This document shows positions 35,502-43,912 of a stretch of DNA of 64,000 nt, one piece after another. The notes beneath the pieces were generated by a model. That model made no database searches and was not told where the DNA came from. It saw only the letters and a program-made list of their open reading frames with translations. Location: contig DXVO01000020.1 in NCBI GenBank assembly GCA_019417325.1, forward strand, positions 1-64,000, read 5' to 3'. The stretch is from Parabacteroides sp. Its GTDB lineage: Bacteria > Bacteroidota > Bacteroidia > Bacteroidales > Tannerellaceae. Both the position numbers and the translations under genes were made by a program. Every line of letters starts with the position of its first letter. The stretch's first letter is position 1.

Positions 35502-36587
35502 ATGAAATCACAAATAGACTTCACAGGTCTGACACAATGGATACACCAGACATTATCCGCCTATCTGTCGCCAGGTTGGGTATTAACACTGGAACTGGTA
35601 GCGTCGGTGCTCGCCATTATCGTTATGATCGTTGTCATGGTAATCCTTATGATTTATGCCGAACGGAAAATAGCCGGATTCATGCAATTGCGCCTCGGGC
35701 CGATGCGCGTAGGCTGGTGTGGTTCCGGACAAGCGATTGCCGACGTACTGAAACTGTTGCTGAAAGAATGCGTAACACCCTTTCAGGCAGACAAACTATT
35801 GTTCTCGCTCGCTCCGTTCGTTGTTCTGGCAACCAGCTTCCTGTCAATTATGCCTTTCTCCTATGCCCCGGGATTACAACTTTGGGACATCAACATCGGC
35901 GTATTATACGTTACCGCCGTCTCATCCATCAGCGTAATGGGCGTTATGATGGCAGGATGGGCAAGCCATAATAAATATTCTTTACTGGGAGCGATGCGTA
36001 GCGGAGCACAAATCGTAAGTTATGAACTTTCGATGGGGATGGCGCTGGTCACCATTATCGCGATGAGTGGCACCCTGTCCGTCAACGATATTATCATGTC
36101 GCAAGCAGACGGCTGGTGGTTGTTTAAAGGGCATGTACCCGCTATTTTAGCCTTTGTCATTTTTATTATCGCTTCCACAGCGGAACTGAACCGCGCCCCC
36201 TTCGACCTTGCCGAAGCGGAACAGGAATTAACAGCCGGCTTCCATACCGAATATTCCGGTATGCAGTTCGCCATGTTTTTCCTTGCGGAATATTCCAATA
36301 TGCTTATAGCTTCGATGATGGCCGCAACCGTCTTCCTGGGGGGCTGGCAACCCCTGCATATCCAGGGACTGGATGGCTTCAACCAAGTGATGGATTTCAT
36401 ACCCGGCATACTCTGGTTCTTCGGTAAGATTTTCTTTGTAATCTTCCTGATCATGTGGTTCCGTTGGACATTTCCACGCCTGCGTATCGACCAGTTATTA
36501 CGTTTGGAATGGAAATACCTGCTACCCATCAGCATCGTAAATGTAATACTTGCCGCTTGCGTTGCCGTATTCGGCTGGTATTTGTAA
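35502..36587 (+). CDS. nuoH: NADH-quinone oxidoreductase subunit H
   Basis: The 361-residue membrane subunit has about eight transmembrane helices and forms the junction between the quinone site and the proton pump. Conserved are AERKIAGFMQLRLGPMRVG and the acidic loop AELNRAPFDLAEAEQELTAG. Confidence 0.97.
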   Translation: MKSQIDFTGLTQWIHQTLSAYLSPGWVLTLELVASVLAIIVMIVVMVILMIYAERKIAGFMQLRLGPMRVGWCGSGQAIADVLKLLLKECVTPFQADKLLFSLAPFVVLATSFLSIMPFSYAPGLQLWDINIGVLYVTAVSSISVMGVMMAGWASHNKYSLLGAMRSGAQIVSYELSMGMALVTIIAMSGTLSVNDIIMSQADGWWLFKGHVPAILAFVIFIIASTAELNRAPFDLAEAEQELTAGFHTEYSGMQFAMFFLAEYSNMLIASMMAATVFLGGWQPLHIQGLDGFNQVMDFIPGILWFFGKIFFVIFLIMWFRWTFPRLRIDQLLRLEWKYLLPISIVNVILAACVAVFGWYL

Positions 36588-36611
36588 ACAGATTTCAATT
36601 AAATAAAGATT

Positions 36612-37091
36612 ATGAATAAAGCATTTGGATATATCTACTCGATAGGAGCATCGTTCGTTTCCCTCGGAAAGGGTATGTTTCGTACACTAAGCAGTATGAC
36701 ACATCCCAAAAGGATATTGACCCTGCAATATCCCGAAAACAGAGAAACGACCCTGTACATTCCCGAACGTTTCCAGGCTAATCTGGAACTTATCCGCGGA
36801 GAAGAAGGGCTGAAATGTACCGCCTGTACCCTCTGCCAGACAGCCTGCCCCAACGGAACAATCACCATTACCACACGGAAAATAACTACTCCCGAAGGAA
36901 AAACCAAGCGGGAACTGGACCAGTACATCTACGACCTTGGTCGCTGTACATTCTGTGGACAGTGTGTGGATGCCTGTAATTTCGGGGCATTGGAAATGAC
37001 GAACCATTTCGAGAACAGTGAATATGACAAACAAAAACTGGTGCGCATCCTGAACGCGCCTGAAATCAAACAACGGGAGGAACAGAAATGA
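36612..37091 (+). CDS. nuoI: NADH-quinone oxidoreductase subunit I
   Basis: The 159-residue ferredoxin-like subunit has two [4Fe-4S] motifs, CTACTLCQTACP and CTFCGQCVDAC (clusters N6a and N6b). In this operon it is the most distal electron carrier encoded, because NuoEFG are missing, so it is the likely docking site for an external donor such as ferredoxin. It overlaps nuoJ by four bases. Confidence 0.97.
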   Translation: MNKAFGYIYSIGASFVSLGKGMFRTLSSMTHPKRILTLQYPENRETTLYIPERFQANLELIRGEEGLKCTACTLCQTACPNGTITITTRKITTPEGKTKRELDQYIYDLGRCTFCGQCVDACNFGALEMTNHFENSEYDKQKLVRILNAPEIKQREEQK

Positions 37092-37621
37092 ATGCAGAAG
37101 CCATTTTATTCTATATAATTGCAGCACTGGTGCTACTTATGGGTACTCTTTGCGTATTCAGCCGGCATATCTTCCGGTCTGCCGTATACCTGCTATTCTG
37201 CCTTATCGGAGTAGCCGGTATTTATGTAATGATGGATGTAAACTTCGTTGCCGCTTTGCAGATTATGATTTATGTGGGAGGTATCGTGGTCCTTATCATC
37301 TTCTCTATCTTCCTGACACACAATACCGGTTCCAAATTGCCGATACCGATACCGAGACGTATGTTCTGGGCTCTGTTTATCCCGGCTTCCGGCTTCGCAT
37401 TGGTACTTTGGGTACTCCTCCAGCATCCTTTCCGGACAGAAGTTATTTCCAAGGAAGGGCTGGATATCCACGAAATCGGGCATCAGTTGTTCAATTTGAA
37501 CGACTATGGGTATATCTTCCCCTTCGAAATGGTTAGCGTATTATTGCTGGCCGCTTTGGTCGGGAGCATCGTCATTGCCCAGAATAATAAAAAGAAATCC
37601 AATCAACAACCGGAAAAATAG
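37088..37621 (+). CDS. nuoJ: NADH-quinone oxidoreductase subunit J
   Basis: The 177-residue membrane subunit has five predicted helices. The conserved FVAALQIMIYVGGIVVLIIF helix contains the pi-bulge region of complex I. It starts inside the nuoI stop (ATGA) and ends 6 bases before nuoK. Confidence 0.95.
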   Translation: MNAEAILFYIIAALVLLMGTLCVFSRHIFRSAVYLLFCLIGVAGIYVMMDVNFVAALQIMIYVGGIVVLIIFSIFLTHNTGSKLPIPIPRRMFWALFIPASGFALVLWVLLQHPFRTEVISKEGLDIHEIGHQLFNLNDYGYIFPFEMVSVLLLAALVGSIVIAQNNKKKSNQQPEK

Positions 37622-37627
37622 AAACGT

Positions 37628-37942
37628 ATGGAACAGATACCTCTTTCACATATACTGATTCTCAGTTCCGCCCTGTTTTTCTTGGGCGTATACGGTTTCT
37701 TCTCACGCAGGAACCTGATTACAGTGTTAATGTCGACGGAATTGATTTTGAACAGTGTCAACATCAATTTTATCGCCTTCAACAAATACCTCTATCCCGA
37801 GGCTCTGGAAGGCGTGTTCTTCACGCTGTTCATCATTATTGTTGCAGCGGCAGAAGTCTCGCTTGCGATTGCAATCATCATCAACCTATACCGGAAGTTC
37901 AAGACGATCGATATAGACGATACAACAACTATGAAATTCTGA
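37628..37942 (+). CDS. nuoK: NADH-quinone oxidoreductase subunit K
   Basis: The 104-residue, three-helix antiporter-like subunit has conserved membrane glutamates in STELILNSVNINFIAF and VAAAEVSLAIAI, which belong to the proton path. Confidence 0.97.
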   Translation: MEQIPLSHILILSSALFFLGVYGFFSRRNLITVLMSTELILNSVNINFIAFNKYLYPEALEGVFFTLFIIIVAAAEVSLAIAIIINLYRKFKTIDIDDTTTMKF

Positions 37943-37948
37943 TATCCT

Positions 37949-39877
37949 ATGAATAATTATGAATTACAGGCAGGACTTGTTCTTCTGCTTCCACTTGCCG
38001 GGTTTATCACGCTTGCGCTGTACGGGCGGAAACTACCTGAACGCACATCCGGTATTCTGGCAACCTCATTGCTGGGATTGACGACACTGTTTGCCTGGAT
38101 GGTAGCCCTCGGATACTTTTTTGATTTCGGTCAAAAAGAAGCTGGCTATTTCCCCATACGCTTGTTGTCATTCAACTGGCTCCAATTCAACGATAGCTTG
38201 TCCATCGATGCAGGCATCGTGCTGAATCCCATTTCAGCCATGATGCTGATTGTTATCTCTACCGTTTCTTTCCTTGTACATCTATACAGTATAAGCTATA
38301 TGAAAGGAGAAGGGCGGATCAGCAGTTATTTTGCTTATCTGCAACTGTTTACTTTCTCAATGCTCGGATTAGTCGTAGCCTTCAATATTTTCCAGATTTA
38401 TTTTTTCTGGGAACTGGTCGGAGTCTCTTCTTTCCTGCTAATAGGCTTTTACTTTACACAACCGGCAGCTATTGCCGCTGCCAAAAAGGCTTTCATCGTA
38501 ACCCGGTTTGCCGATTTAGGCTTCCTGATTGGCATCCTGATGCTCGGTATCGGCAGTAATTCATTCGATATCGAAACGATAACCGGTACGCTAACCAACC
38601 CGGCATCCCCGGAATTGGCGGCGTTTACCCAAACCTCTTTCCTCGGTGTGTCCCTGTTGACCTGGGCTTTATTGCTTGTCTTCATGGGAGGTGCAGGAAA
38701 ATCCGCCATCTTCCCGCTGCATGTATGGTTACCGGATGCCATGGAAGGCCCTACTCCGGTTTCAGCATTAATCCATGCCGCAACCATGGTTGTCGCGGGC
38801 GTGTTCCTTGTAGCACGGCTCTTCCCGATATATGCCATTTCAGCTCCGGACGCCTTGGAAGTTATTGCCGTATTGAGCGCCTTTACCGCGCTGTTTGCCG
38901 CGGTTATTGCCTGTACACAAACCGAATTGAAAAAGGTACTCGCATTTTCCACCATCTCCCAAATCGCTTATATGCTGCTGGCTTTGGGAGTAGCCGGTTG
39001 GGGAAACGGGCACGACGAAGGATATACGGCATCCATGTTCCATCTTTTCACCCATGCATTCTTTAAAGCCTCCCTGTTCCTTTGTGCCGGGGTCGTTATC
39101 CATCTGGTACATTCGGGAAACCTGATAGATATGGGAGGGCTCCGGAAACGGCTGCCCGTTACAAATATAGTTTTCCTGCTTGCCGCCTTATCCATTTCCG
39201 GATTCCCTTTCCTGTCCGGCTTTTTCAGTAAGGAAATGATTCTGGCATCCGTATGGGAGACACATCCGATACTGTATATCGTAGCCGTGCTGACCAGCGG
39301 ATTAACAGCATTCTATATGTTCCGCATCTACTATCTGGTATTCTATAATAAAAAGGCAGTCGAAGTAGATACACATTCCCACGAAAGCTGGCTAATGAAA
39401 ATACCCCTGTTAATACTGACAATCGGAACCGTATTTGCCGGATATATTCCTTTTGGGAAATACGTAACAGCTACCGGGCAACCACTTGAAGTCCATATGG
39501 ATATTTTAAGTTCACTATTTCCTGTAGCAGTAGGGCTGACGGGCATTCTGATTGCCACCCTCTTTTACCTGAAGAAAAATGAGAAACCGGCTATCTGGGC
39601 AAGACGGATGGGGGCCCTTTACCGTGGCGCACTCCATAAGTTTTACATAGACAATGCCTATCTGTTTTTTGCTAAAAAGGTTATGGGCCGCTGGATAGGC
39701 GGGCTCTGTACCTTTATCGACACACGCTTCATACAGGGCGGGCTTACCGAACTGGCATCCGGCACACTCTCGTTCAGTAACCAAATTAAGAAGATGCAGT
39801 CCGGACGTATACAGACTTACGGCTTCTTCTTCCTTGGCGGCATTCTGGTGATGGCAATCCTGTTGATTATAACTTAA
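37949..39877 (+). CDS. nuoL: NADH-quinone oxidoreductase subunit L
   Basis: The 642-residue distal proton pump is of the Mrp/antiporter type. It has the conserved YFFWELVGVSSFLLIGFYF glutamate region, KSAIFPLHVWLPDAMEGPTP and SALIHAATMVVAGVFL. The length fits the family, including the C-terminal lateral helix. Confidence 0.97.
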   Translation: MNNYELQAGLVLLLPLAGFITLALYGRKLPERTSGILATSLLGLTTLFAWMVALGYFFDFGQKEAGYFPIRLLSFNWLQFNDSLSIDAGIVLNPISAMMLIVISTVSFLVHLYSISYMKGEGRISSYFAYLQLFTFSMLGLVVAFNIFQIYFFWELVGVSSFLLIGFYFTQPAAIAAAKKAFIVTRFADLGFLIGILMLGIGSNSFDIETITGTLTNPASPELAAFTQTSFLGVSLLTWALLLVFMGGAGKSAIFPLHVWLPDAMEGPTPVSALIHAATMVVAGVFLVARLFPIYAISAPDALEVIAVLSAFTALFAAVIACTQTELKKVLAFSTISQIAYMLLALGVAGWGNGHDEGYTASMFHLFTHAFFKASLFLCAGVVIHLVHSGNLIDMGGLRKRLPVTNIVFLLAALSISGFPFLSGFFSKEMILASVWETHPILYIVAVLTSGLTAFYMFRIYYLVFYNKKAVEVDTHSHESWLMKIPLLILTIGTVFAGYIPFGKYVTATGQPLEVHMDILSSLFPVAVGLTGILIATLFYLKKNEKPAIWARRMGALYRGALHKFYIDNAYLFFAKKVMGRWIGGLCTFIDTRFIQGGLTELASGTLSFSNQIKKMQSGRIQTYGFFFLGGILVMAILLIIT

Positions 39878-39890
39878 TAGATGACTCAAT

Positions 39891-41405
39891 ATGAATTTAC
39901 TAACTATACTTTTATTGATTCCGGGTATCACGCTTCTGCTTCTGCTGCTGTTGCCGGCCAAAAAGAATGCAGCCATACGAAACATGGCAATTGCGGGAGC
40001 TACCTTGCAATTCCTATACACCTGTTTCCTTGCCTATAGTTTTATACAAGCAAAAGGGGAGCTTAGCGGAGATACATTACTCTTTACCCAATCTTTTGCC
40101 TGGTTCGAACCGTTGGATATCCATTTCAGCTACGGGCTGGACGGAATTTCGTTGATTATGGTCCTGCTTACCTCGATGGTTGTATTTGCCGGTATCCTGG
40201 TTTCCGGGAATATACAGCAACAAGCCAAAGAATTTTATGTTCTGATGACATTGTTGGGATTCGGGGCCTACGGTTTCTTTATCGCAACAGACTTATTTAT
40301 GCTTTTCTTCTTCCTCGAGATTGCAGTGGTTCCCAAATACCTGTTGATTGGCATGTACGGTTCCGGTGCGCGGGAACGAAATGCCATGAAACTTGCCCTA
40401 ATGCTGATGGGAGGTTCGGCACTGGTATTTATCGGTATTGTAGCGTTATATTTCTTTAGCGGAAAAATCTCCGGTAATTACACATGGAACATACAAGAAC
40501 TGGCATTGGTGCATATCCCGCTTCAATACCAGCAATGGTTGTATATGCTCACCTTTATCGGTTTCGGAGTCTTCACCGCCCTGTTCCCCTTCCATTCCTG
40601 GGCACCGGACGGGCACTCTTCCGCCCCGACTGCCGCATCCATGTTTTTGGCAGGCGTCTCAATGAAATTAGGAGGTTACGGATGTTTACGCGTTTCCACC
40701 TTCCTCTTTCCGGAGGCGGCCGACCAGCTTTCATGGATTTTCATTATCCTGGCATCCATCGCCATCTTGTATGGAGCGATGGTCACCCTGACACAGAAAG
40801 ACCTGAAATATATGAATGCCTTTTCGTCTGTCAGCCATTGCGGTTTTGTAGTGTTAGGTATCGCAATGCTTACCCGTACCGCAATCATGGGAGCCGTCAT
40901 GCAAATGGTTTCACACGGGGTAATGACGGCCTTGTTCTTCGGTATCATCGGCATGATTTACCAACGCACACATACCCGCCAGATAAACGAGTTGGGCGGC
41001 ATACTGCATCAGACTCCCTTCATCGGGTCCATGTTTCTGATTGTAGGGCTTTGTTCGCTGGGACTGCCGGGAATGAGTGGCTTTGTTTCCGAAATGACCG
41101 TATTCGTTGGTTCGTGGGAACGCACCGGCCTATTCCACCGGATTGCTACGGTAATCGCTTGTGCCTCTATCGTAGTTACGGCAGTCTATATCCTTCGGGC
41201 TATAGGTTCCGTAATATGGGGAAGTGTACGTAATGAAGCCGTCAGAAAAATGGCTGATGCCACTCCTTCCGAACGGGTTGCTTCCATCCTGTTGGCCGCC
41301 GCTATTTTCCTGATTGGTACCTGTCCGTTCTGGGTAGTACGCCTGATAGAAAACGACAGCCTGGCAATCGCCCGCCGGTTGTTGACACAAGCATTCCAAT
41401 ATTAA
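39891..41405 (+). CDS. nuoM: NADH-quinone oxidoreductase subunit M
   Basis: The 504-residue antiporter-like proton pump has FFLEIAVVPKYLLIGMYG with the pump glutamate, ALFPFHSWAPDGHSSAPTAA and KDLKYMNAFSSVSHCGFV. It starts 13 bases after nuoL. Confidence 0.97.
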   Translation: MNLLTILLLIPGITLLLLLLLPAKKNAAIRNMAIAGATLQFLYTCFLAYSFIQAKGELSGDTLLFTQSFAWFEPLDIHFSYGLDGISLIMVLLTSMVVFAGILVSGNIQQQAKEFYVLMTLLGFGAYGFFIATDLFMLFFFLEIAVVPKYLLIGMYGSGARERNAMKLALMLMGGSALVFIGIVALYFFSGKISGNYTWNIQELALVHIPLQYQQWLYMLTFIGFGVFTALFPFHSWAPDGHSSAPTAASMFLAGVSMKLGGYGCLRVSTFLFPEAADQLSWIFIILASIAILYGAMVTLTQKDLKYMNAFSSVSHCGFVVLGIAMLTRTAIMGAVMQMVSHGVMTALFFGIIGMIYQRTHTRQINELGGILHQTPFIGSMFLIVGLCSLGLPGMSGFVSEMTVFVGSWERTGLFHRIATVIACASIVVTAVYILRAIGSVIWGSVRNEAVRKMADATPSERVASILLAAAIFLIGTCPFWVVRLIENDSLAIARRLLTQAFQY

Positions 41406-41418
41406 CAGATAAAAATAC

Positions 41419-42840
41419 ATGATTATGAGCCTCGAACTCTTTTCTATATTACGATTTGAATTAGTTGTTTGTCTCCTTATATTTATCCTGCTGGTGATGA
41501 AACTGGCGGATGCGGACAAACATCTCAAATCTTTCCTGATAACTGTAAATACATTGCTGTTTATCAACTTTGCCATAAGCTTTCTTCCTGTCGACATGGG
41601 CGTTTTATTCAAAGGCTTCTTCTTTTCTAACGACCTCATCGAAATGGAAAAAACAATGCTGAATCTGGGGGTTTTACTAATATCCCTGCTTTCCGGCAGA
41701 TGGCTTCACAAACATGCGGACTTATGCGTTGAATTTTACATTCTGATATTGTGTAGCCTACTAGGTGCATTTCTGATGTTGTCGAGCGGACATATCCTGA
41801 TGCTCTATCTGGGAATCGAAATTTCCACCATACCCATCACCGCATTGTCCAACTTCAATAAAGAGGAAAGGCGTTCCTCGGAAGCAGGTATCAAATTTAT
41901 CCTGTCGTCCGCTTTCTCCTCCGGTATCATGCTGTTTGGTATTTCCATGTTATATGGAGCCTATGGCAACCTGAGCTTCAGCTTCCTGCATTTGAACCTG
42001 GAACCTAACCTGTTGACAATTGTTGCGTTTGCATTTATGATGGGCGGTTTCTTCTTTAAAATGTCGGCAGTCCCGTTTCACCTGTGGACAGCAGATGTAT
42101 ACGAGGGCTCCCCGATTCCGGTAACCAGCTATTTGTCCGTAATATCCAAGGGGTCTATCATTTTCGTATTCGTTTCCGTCCTGATGACTGTATTCCAAAA
42201 TATGCACGTTGAGTGGAAAGAAGTCATTACTGTTATCTCTATCCTGAGTATGACGGTTGGTAACCTCTTTGCCATGCGCCAACAAAATCTCAAACGATTA
42301 CTCGCATTCTCTTCGATTTCACAAGTCGGATTTGTGCTGGTAGGTATTACAGGCAACAGCATTATGGGACTGGACTCCACGCTGTACTTTATGTTGATTT
42401 ACATGCTGAGCAATATCTGTTTCTTCGGAGTACTCAGTGTTGTTTCCGACTCGACGAAGAAAGAAGACCTTCGTTCATTCAAAGGTTTCTACCGGACTAA
42501 TCCGTTCCTTGCTTTGATGATGGGAGTCAGCCTCTTCTCATTAGCAGGAGTTCCTCCTACTTCCGGTTTCTTTGGAAAACTATTCCTGCTGGTATCTTCC
42601 ATGGGAGACGAAATGTACGTATTGGTTGGATTTGCCGGATTAAACCTGGTTCTTTCACTCTACAACTATCTGCGTATTGTAAAATGTATCTTCATTGATG
42701 AACCGGAAGAGCAGCTCTGTATCGGCAAAAACCGGGTGGTATCGGCAACGCTTGCTTTCTGTTGCATAGCCATATTGAGTATCGGGTTTATTTCTTCCGT
42801 ATTCCAGTATATCGACTGGGCGGCACGGCAGATGATTTGA
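41419..42840 (+). CDS. nuoN: NADH-quinone oxidoreductase subunit N
   Basis: The 473-residue antiporter-like pump is the last gene of the operon. LYLGIEISTIPITALSNFNK, FFKMSAVPFHLWTADVYEGS and LKRLLAFSSISQVGF are recognisable. The ATG lies at 41419; the next in-frame ATG (41425) would remove two residues. No nuoE, nuoF or nuoG gene occurs anywhere in the window. Confidence 0.97.
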   Translation: MIMSLELFSILRFELVVCLLIFILLVMKLADADKHLKSFLITVNTLLFINFAISFLPVDMGVLFKGFFFSNDLIEMEKTMLNLGVLLISLLSGRWLHKHADLCVEFYILILCSLLGAFLMLSSGHILMLYLGIEISTIPITALSNFNKEERRSSEAGIKFILSSAFSSGIMLFGISMLYGAYGNLSFSFLHLNLEPNLLTIVAFAFMMGGFFFKMSAVPFHLWTADVYEGSPIPVTSYLSVISKGSIIFVFVSVLMTVFQNMHVEWKEVITVISILSMTVGNLFAMRQQNLKRLLAFSSISQVGFVLVGITGNSIMGLDSTLYFMLIYMLSNICFFGVLSVVSDSTKKEDLRSFKGFYRTNPFLALMMGVSLFSLAGVPPTSGFFGKLFLLVSSMGDEMYVLVGFAGLNLVLSLYNYLRIVKCIFIDEPEEQLCIGKNRVVSATLAFCCIAILSIGFISSVFQYIDWAARQMI

Positions 42841-42887
42841 GGAAGTAGGGAAACGGGGAGTTTTCAGCCACCCAACTGTTAAAAAAT

Positions 42888-42953
42888 ATTACCTATGCTA
42901 CTAATTCGAATTACATGCGGTACTAATTGAAATTACCTGCGGTACTAATTATA
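42888..42953. repeat. 22-bp tandem repeat, array B
   Basis: Three consecutive 22-base units share the core (G/C)GTACTAATT or GCTACTAATT, with cores starting at 42897, 42919 and 42941, so exactly 22 bases apart. The flanking half of each unit reads ATTAC(C/A). It lies directly after nuoN and before the hairpin at 42986. Confidence 0.85.
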
Positions 42954-42985
42954 AAAATACGGGCAGGTAATTTATAAAACCCCGA

Positions 42986-43026
42986 CAGGCAAATCCGACA
43001 CTGTTCATATGAATCGGATTTGCCTG
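42986..43026 (+). terminator. Hairpin terminator after nuoN
   Basis: CAGGCAAATCCGA and TCGGATTTGCCTG form a perfect 13-bp stem. The loop contains the palindrome TTCATATGAA. There is no good U tract, so it may work as a 3'-end block or in both directions. Confidence 0.7.
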
Positions 43027-43128
43027 TTATATGCTTTTAAAGCAATCTCTTAGAAAAATTCTATTCCCTGTTTTGCCATGTCCGAAACTTTATCTATTTT
43101 TCGGTGTACATTAATCAACAGGTGTATT

Positions 43129-43791
43129 ATGAAAAAGCAAATTTTAATTCTCTTCGCATTTCTGGCAGTCCTGACAAACCTATCAGCCCAGGAAGACATA
43201 GACAGTACACAATTTCTATTCAACAAATTCCAGGATGGTTCCGTATACTATAAAGACGGACGAGTTTATAATGCCCGCTTAAATTATCACTTACGGGGAA
43301 ATTGTTTCCTATTCATAGATGCAAATGACGATAACGTCATAAAAGAGTTTGGAGAGGTAAACCAAATCAGCGCAGTGAAGGTTGCCGACAAATCTTTCCT
43401 TCTGCAAAATGACGGCAGTGCCTATGAAGTAATCCAATTTGACCCGATGATTGCAGTCAAATACATAGGTAGATTTAAAAAGGAAGGGAAAAACTCCGGA
43501 TATGGAGGACGCTCGGAAACCGGCTCCATCGATGCCTTTTCCAGTATCAGAAATAATGGTGAAACTCACTCCCTGTCGACCGGCAAGTATATACTTATCG
43601 GTATAGATAATGCCTACCTGATTGAAAAAGAGGGTAAAAGAAAATCTTTCAGGACAGAAAAACAATTTCTGAAACTCTATCCGAAACATACTGACGAACT
43701 ACAAAAATATATCGAAGAGAAAAAAGTAAAACTCAATAATGTAGAACAAATGGCGGAATTGATTCGTTATGCCAATACTCTGAAACCATAA
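43129..43791 (+). CDS. Secreted protein of unknown function
   Basis: The 220-residue protein has a signal peptide (MKKQILILFAFLAVLTNLSA, cleavage before QED). The mature part begins with beta-rich segments (FQDGSVYYKDGRVYNARLNY, FGEVNQISAVKVADKSFLLQ) and ends in a helical, charged tail. I recognise no named domain, although similar small secreted proteins are common in Bacteroidales. The frame is open from 43078, but the signal peptide fixes the start at ATG 43129. It is monocistronic with its own terminator. Confidence 0.8.
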   Translation: MKKQILILFAFLAVLTNLSAQEDIDSTQFLFNKFQDGSVYYKDGRVYNARLNYHLRGNCFLFIDANDDNVIKEFGEVNQISAVKVADKSFLLQNDGSAYEVIQFDPMIAVKYIGRFKKEGKNSGYGGRSETGSIDAFSSIRNNGETHSLSTGKYILIGIDNAYLIEKEGKRKSFRTEKQFLKLYPKHTDELQKYIEEKKVKLNNVEQMAELIRYANTLKP

Positions 43792-43795
43792 ACAT

Positions 43796-43833
43796 AAAAA
43801 AGGTTGGCTGAAATTTATCAACCAACCTTTTTT
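43796..43833 (+). terminator. Terminator of the 43.1-kb secreted protein gene
   Basis: AAAAAAGGTTGG and CCAACCTTTTTT form a 12-bp symmetric stem with a 14-base loop. The symmetry allows activity on either strand. Confidence 0.9.
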
Positions 43834-43840
43834 AGTATAT

Positions 43841-43895
43841 CATAGTTATCATTTTTCCAAATCATAGTTATGAATTTGAAAAACCATAGTTATGA
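43841..43895. repeat. 22-bp-period repeat, array C
   Basis: Three copies of CATAGTTATGA (the first ends ATC) start at 43841, 43863 and 43885, exactly 22 bases apart. T- and A-rich spacers separate them. The array lies between convergent genes, just after the terminator of the upstream gene and before the typA stop. Confidence 0.85.
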
Positions 43896-43912
43896 TTTTT
43901 TTTACGGAGAAC

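Noticed and set aside
42986..43026. Riboswitch upstream of the 43.1-kb gene.
   Set aside because: A single simple hairpin with no multi-helix conserved core, better explained as the nuo operon terminator.
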